Assembly: GCA_028820845.1 (NCBI GenBank)
Contig: JAPPII010000013.1
Coordinates: 91,489-155,488, forward strand
Length of the DNA stretch: 64,000 nt
Direction: 5' to 3'
Source: Candidatus Poribacteria bacterium
Lineage (GTDB): Bacteria; Poribacteria; WGA-4E; WGA-3G
Under the pieces are notes generated by a model. That model was not told the DNA's origin, did not search any database, and saw only the letters and a list, made by a program, of their open reading frames with translations. The position numbers and the translations under genes were made by a program. Positions 60,618 to 64,000 of this stretch are shown here, in pieces (the first letter of the stretch is position 1; the number at the start of each line of letters is the position of its first letter).

Positions 60618-61594
60618 ACCACTTCATCCTCATCGCAAATCCAATTTCCGGGAGAGGCAGAGCGAAAAGCACTGCTGAACAGGCACACGCCGCCCTCACT
60701 GAATCCGGGCAGCAAGGGCAATTGGTATTCACTTCAGCAGCTGGCGACGCAAAACGTTTCGCACACGAAGCCGTCACCGATGGTGTCCGATTCATAATTG
60801 CTTGCGGTGGGGATGGAACGCTGCACGAGGTAGTGAACGGCATAGCGACCATTCCAGATGTAGTTCTCGGAGTCCTGCCATGTGGACGCGGTAACGATTT
60901 CGCCGCCGCTATCGGCGTACCCTTGAAGCCGGAGGCAGCAATCCAAACCCTTTTATCCGGCACCCCTATCCACGTAGATTTAGGACGGTGCTATCATAGC
61001 GGTCAGCAGTCAGCGGTCAGCCATCAGCAAGAAGGTGGAACTTCACCGGAACTCTCTTTACTGAAGGTTCCCGAAAGCCGAAAGCCGAAAGCCAATGAAC
61101 ACTATTTTACCACAATCGCCACGTGCGGTTACGATGCCGAAGTCAGCCGCCGCGCTGCCAAAGGGACACCGGTATTTGCAGGCACAGCCTCCTACGCCCT
61201 CGCCGCCGTAGAGACCCTCTTTTACTACGACCCGCCTGTTGTGCATATCGAAGGCGATTTCGGGACTTACGAGGGCTCTTTGCTCCTTGCTGCGACCGGC
61301 ATTACAAACCGGTACGGCGGCGGATTTCAAATTGTTCCAGACGCACGTATGGACGACGGACTTTTTGATGTCTGTATTATCCGTCCGGTCTCCTCGTTGA
61401 CGGTACTTCGGCTCTTAGTGACACTCTTCTGGGGCGGACACGTTTCACATCCAGCCGTCTCCATACATCAGACCCGTGGGATAACCATTCAAGCAGAGAC
61501 CCCGCTACGCCTTTACGCCGACGGCGAACCAATGTCCGAGACACCCGTAACGATTGAGACAATCAAAGCAGGACTTGTGGTGATGGCACCGTAA
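60614..61594 (+). CDS. Diacylglycerol/sphingosine kinase-like lipid kinase (YegS family) with an in-frame repeat insertion
   Basis: 326 residues; its ATG overlaps the subtilase stop (ATGA). LIANPISGRGRA (~6-17), ACGGDGTLHEVVNG (~62-75) and LGVLPCGRGNDFAAAIGVP (~85-105) are the nucleotide-binding motifs of the DAGK catalytic domain. ITNRYGGGFQIVPDARMDDGLFDV is the typical late motif. Residues ~129-161 (HSGQQSAVSHQQ...SRKPKAN) are encoded by a heptamer element that has entered the gene in frame. The kinase phosphorylates a lipid alcohol at the inner membrane. Confidence 0.9.
   Translation: MNHFILIANPISGRGRAKSTAEQAHAALTESGQQGQLVFTSAAGDAKRFAHEAVTDGVRFIIACGGDGTLHEVVNGIATIPDVVLGVLPCGRGNDFAAAIGVPLKPEAAIQTLLSGTPIHVDLGRCYHSGQQSAVSHQQEGGTSPELSLLKVPESRKPKANEHYFTTIATCGYDAEVSRRAAKGTPVFAGTASYALAAVETLFYYDPPVVHIEGDFGTYEGSLLLAATGITNRYGGGFQIVPDARMDDGLFDVCIIRPVSSLTVLRLLVTLFWGGHVSHPAVSIHQTRGITIQAETPLRLYADGEPMSETPVTIETIKAGLVVMAP
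61001..61092. repeat. Heptamer-built element, copy 13, inside the lipid kinase gene
   Basis: Left arm GGTCAGC, AGTCAGC, GGTCAGC, CATCAGC at 61001-61028. Right arm CGAAAGC three times at 61072-61092. The core contains CTCTTTACTG as in copy 8 (23201-23210). It is in a coding region and keeps the frame open. Confidence 0.85.
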
Positions 61595-61825
61595 AAACAT
61601 CGGCAAAATTCATCAAATCTGTGCATTTTTAAAAAAAATATATTTTTTTGAATTTTAATTTCACCAAAAAAATCTTTTTAGGTGTATAATTACAAACAGT
61701 CCTTCTGCAGAAAAGTAATTTTCACAATTCAAGTTCTATAAAACATTACAGGAGAATAAGATACCTCTCTAACTTTGGTAAAATACAGACAGATGTCAAA
61801 TCCTCCGATAACTATGGAGATAAGG

Positions 61826-62401
61826 ATGCGATTTATCATTATTGGCCTCTTATGTTTATCGATGATTGTTATTGGGTGTACAGGAAGTGAAATAAAAAAA
61901 CCAGGTCAAGTACAGTCGCCCACCAAGAGTGAGCAAGGTCCTGTACCTACTGACAATGCTGTCAGTATAGATCAAGCACAAGGGGGGGCTGGAGATGTGC
62001 CAAGTAATGTGCAGATTGATACCCAAATCAGTGATGCCGAGAAACATTATAATGCATTTGCTTCGCTCAGCGGAACGGATCCGGAAGCAGCAATCAGTGA
62101 ACTTTCCAAGTATGCCAAGCTTCGATTCAAGGACCATCCGCTTGCTGAGAAATGGTTAAAGCTCATTCATCGTCTCGTTTCGGAGAAAAAAGGCACCTTT
62201 CGAGATATGGAACGTTATACGAAATGGTACCTTCAGATGCTAACAGATATTGACCCAGAAAAGCGTATTGAACACGATATAAAAACGATTGAAAACTTAC
62301 AAAACGGGCTAAAGCAACTTGAAATCATAGGCAGAATGCTTGAAAAACAAGGCGAAAATCTGGAAATTTATGAAATGCCAGGTATTTTTTCTTCAAAGTG
62401 A
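61826..62401 (+). CDS. Hypothetical lipoprotein
   Basis: 191 residues from ATG 61826 (GGAG at 61816-61819). Lipobox VIGC (Cys ~18). A polar linker (residues ~20-65) leads to a helical region with AAISELSKYAKLRFKDHPLAEKW. The next gene product has a matching segment, AYTRLAEGFREMYGDHPEID, so the two are likely paralogues. The rest is charged and helical (RDMERYTKWYLQML). No family recognised. Confidence 0.68.
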   Translation: MRFIIIGLLCLSMIVIGCTGSEIKKPGQVQSPTKSEQGPVPTDNAVSIDQAQGGAGDVPSNVQIDTQISDAEKHYNAFASLSGTDPEAAISELSKYAKLRFKDHPLAEKWLKLIHRLVSEKKGTFRDMERYTKWYLQMLTDIDPEKRIEHDIKTIENLQNGLKQLEIIGRMLEKQGENLEIYEMPGIFSSK

Positions 62402-62466
62402 TTGGCGTTTTGTTCTTATGGATAATAGCGGTTACGCTTCGCCTATTTCCCTGAAAGGAACGTTAT

Positions 62467-63201
62467 ATGAATACGCAATATAATTTGAGAGTATTAGGTA
62501 TAGGGAGTCTTTTGACACTTCTCTTCTGTGCTGGTATTTTTTTCTACGCTCGCTGGGATAATCAGCGTTTTGTGTCAGAACTTCCACAATTACCCAACTT
62601 TGAGGTTACCTCACAGACCGTAGAACAAAGGGAGATGATTAGGAAAGAACTTCCAGGGCTGGACCCTCCTGCGGAAGCAGTAGAACCCCAGCGTTTGGAA
62701 GGGCAGCACATAGCCACGGAAGTGCCTGATATGGAAGCAGAAAAGCTAGTTCTGGAGGAAACGGAGATGTCTGAACTTGATTTGGAAGTGGATCCCCTAT
62801 CTGTTTCTACAGTCGAACTCCCGGAAATATCAGAAGAAAATCTCCTTGAAACGACTGACTTTCGGAGAACAAAGGAGGCTTGGCAGGATTACAACGATCT
62901 CCTGGCAGTCGATTCCTCCTCTGCTTACACACGGCTTGCTGAAGGCTTTCGAGAGATGTATGGGGATCATCCTGAAATTGATATCATTGTTGAAAGCATT
63001 AAACGTGCAAATGAGAGAACCTTAACAGTTGACGATGCAATTGCCATGGTGACATCCACTTTAAAAATCATGCCGGCAGATCAGACCATCGTGATTGATC
63101 AAATGTCTGAGAAACTCGAACTTTTGTACGAACTCAAAGCATTTCAAGCCGAAGGGGGGAAGGCGACAGTTACCTTCAACATTTCTGTAGGAGAAAAGTA
63201 G
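62467..63201 (+). CDS. Hypothetical membrane-anchored acidic protein
   Basis: 244 residues. One N-terminal membrane helix (~9-28) is followed by a long acidic, Pro/Glu-rich stretch (~40-125), and a helical C-terminal domain with a DHPEID motif as in the previous lipoprotein. It has no recognised family. The start has AAAGGAAC upstream. It and its neighbours (61826 and 63205) form a three-gene set of envelope proteins. Confidence 0.65.
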   Translation: MNTQYNLRVLGIGSLLTLLFCAGIFFYARWDNQRFVSELPQLPNFEVTSQTVEQREMIRKELPGLDPPAEAVEPQRLEGQHIATEVPDMEAEKLVLEETEMSELDLEVDPLSVSTVELPEISEENLLETTDFRRTKEAWQDYNDLLAVDSSSAYTRLAEGFREMYGDHPEIDIIVESIKRANERTLTVDDAIAMVTSTLKIMPADQTIVIDQMSEKLELLYELKAFQAEGGKATVTFNISVGEK

Positions 63202-63204
63202 AAA

Positions 63205-63657
63205 ATGAAAATCGTTTCTTACGATTTTAGCATCGCTGTTGTTTGTGGGATTACTTTTTTCCTTATTTTTCATAATCGTCCTGTCCGTTCGGCAGCAACG
63301 ACCCCGCTTTCAACACCCAGTGATTCCAGACAAAACTCAGAGAATAGTTCTATTGTAACACAGAAGTCTACAAATGCCTCCGCCCATGGGAGCGATCTCC
63401 CTATCGCGACATCTACATCAAAGAAAAAATGTGCTTGTTGTACGAAAACTTCTCTACATCTCAGAGAAGCAGTAAAGCAAAAACGACAAGAACTTGAACT
63501 CTGGGCAAGAGAAATGATCGCTAACTATGGTTATGAAGAAGGGATGAAACGGGTAGCAGCAAAATCTACCGTGTTAGCGGAACGCATACAACGACTCCTA
63601 GAGGAAGAAAAACACTCGAATCAGATATCTGCTGGTTCCCAAACTTCGATACAATGA
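63205..63657 (+). CDS. Hypothetical membrane-anchored protein with a CxCC motif
   Basis: 150 residues, starting three bases after the previous stop. One N-terminal hydrophobic helix (~8-26) precedes a Ser/Thr-rich stretch. A KKKCACCTK motif with three Cys lies near residues 73-77, and a helical, charged C-terminal region (LREAVKQKRQELELWAREM) follows. No family recognised. A metal-binding or redox role is possible but only suggested by the cysteines. Confidence 0.62.
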   Translation: MKIVSYDFSIAVVCGITFFLIFHNRPVRSAATTPLSTPSDSRQNSENSSIVTQKSTNASAHGSDLPIATSTSKKKCACCTKTSLHLREAVKQKRQELELWAREMIANYGYEEGMKRVAAKSTVLAERIQRLLEEEKHSNQISAGSQTSIQ

Positions 63658-63799
63658 AAATATATCACCACACATATTTTGTATAATAGCAGCTTTTGTA
63701 TCTCCTACAAAGGTATTTTCTTTCGCAATAAGTAGTTTTGGGATTTGAAAAATTGGTTGAAAGAGTGCGGTGAACCCAGTGAATACAAGGGTTTTTGAC
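63658..63799. other. Intergenic sequence upstream of the RNA candidate
   Basis: No gene seen. AT-rich; it carries an isolated TATAAT at 63682-63687 without a -35. Confidence 0.5.
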
Positions 63800-63828
63800 T
63801 TGTTTAAAATGTGAGAAAATGGTATAAT
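63800..63828 (+). promoter_or_regulatory. Promoter of the RNA candidate
   Basis: TTGTTT at 63800-63805 and a perfect TATAAT at 63823-63828, 17 bases apart. Transcription would start around 63835, just ahead of a stable hairpin. Confidence 0.65.
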
Positions 63829-63834
63829 ACTATC

Positions 63835-63940
63835 AGTTAAAAGGGGTGCTACCAACACCCCTTAAATCCAAAGCTGAGTTGCTTTAGACAACACTGCTGC
63901 TATTATACCGAAAATAGCAGAAAAAAAGCAACTCCTTTTG
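63835..63940 (+). ncRNA. Candidate structured small RNA at the window edge
   Basis: Not a known family that I can name. Stem 1 is a perfect 8-bp AAGGGGTG/CACCCCTT hairpin (63841-63863). Stem 2 is a perfect 10-bp long-range pair, GAGTTGCTTT (63876-63885) with AAAGCAACTC (63925-63934), enclosing an 8-bp CTGCTATT/AATAGCAG hairpin (63897-63920). It is followed by CTTTT. With the promoter just upstream this is a transcript of about 100 bases. It could also be the leader of a gene beyond the window. Confidence 0.5.
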
Positions 63941-64000
63941 AAATACGGGTGTGTAAATATTTTGTCATCAGGTATTGAGTGATATATGTGTTGAAAGTAA
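63941..64000. other. Trailing sequence to window edge
   Basis: AT-rich, no feature seen. A gene could begin beyond the edge. Confidence 0.4.

Noticed and set aside
63795..63828. TTGACT as the -35 element of the right-edge promoter
   Set aside because: Spacing to TATAAT would be 22 bases; TTGTTT at 63800 gives 17.
1..64000. tRNA or rRNA genes
   Set aside because: No T-loop-like GGTTCGA...CC segments or rRNA motifs were noticed on either strand by eye; a tRNA scan would settle it.

Overview
The window looks like a piece of a Gram-negative bacterial chromosome of medium GC with dense coding, mostly on the + strand. Secreted proteins with DUF1549/DUF1553, DUF1501, PPC, LamG and PQQ-propeller domains, tandem beta-lactamase-fold hydrolases, a Gfo/Idh/MocA oxidoreductase, a ThuA protein and many heptamer-built intergenic repeats together remind me most of Candidatus Poribacteria, with Planctomycetes-like gene families as the next comparison. 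This placement is from memory of family content, with no rRNA or marker gene in the window to confirm it.

Region 1 (1-6.9 kb): a 5'-truncated DUF1549/DUF1553 protein, a DUF1501 protein and a PPC-domain surface protein form a secreted-protein operon. It converges on a LamG protein, with a strong hairpin between them. Region 2 (7.1-31 kb): a long respiratory cluster read from two tandem promoters. It holds a Rieske protein, a split cytochrome b, an eight-heme cytochrome c, small cytochromes c, two cupredoxin-like copper proteins, a cytochrome bd-like subunit I with no subunit II, a membrane diheme cytochrome with inserted beta modules and a cytochrome c/ethylbenzene-dehydrogenase-like fusion. 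It continues with an ABC exporter and a complete aa3-type cytochrome c oxidase set (subunits II, I, two III-like, IV), heme A and heme O synthases and an Sco copper chaperone. Electrons would run from quinol through the b/Rieske/multiheme complex to cytochromes c or copper proteins, and then to the CuA oxidase or possibly the bd-like protein.

Region 3 (31-38.5 kb): a universal-stress/rubredoxin/three-PCP_red fusion, a MITE-like palindrome, a BstYI/BglII-like restriction-modification pair, a PQQ-propeller protein, Mrp, a second PCP_red protein with a zinc ribbon, and a 53-codon small gene. Region 4 (38.5-53.7 kb): a solute-binding lipoprotein, two paralogous lipoproteins (one with an Asn/Gly-rich tract), a lamin-tail protein, an SDR and a Gfo/Idh/MocA operon on the - strand, a LamG protein, three tandem serine hydrolases, ThuA, an aldose-epimerase-like protein and an unknown secreted protein.

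Region 5 (54-64 kb): a lipoprotein with two fused Leu/Ile/Val-type binding domains, a large subtilase with beta-propeller-like repeats and a C-terminal sorting-type domain, a lipid/diacylglycerol kinase carrying an in-frame copy of the intergenic repeat, three small envelope proteins, and a promoter-led structured RNA candidate at the right edge. The most interesting items are the bd-like/multiheme module, the PCP_red fusions, the heptamer element family and its entry into a coding sequence, the shared C-terminal GKLxTxW tail, and the RNA candidate.
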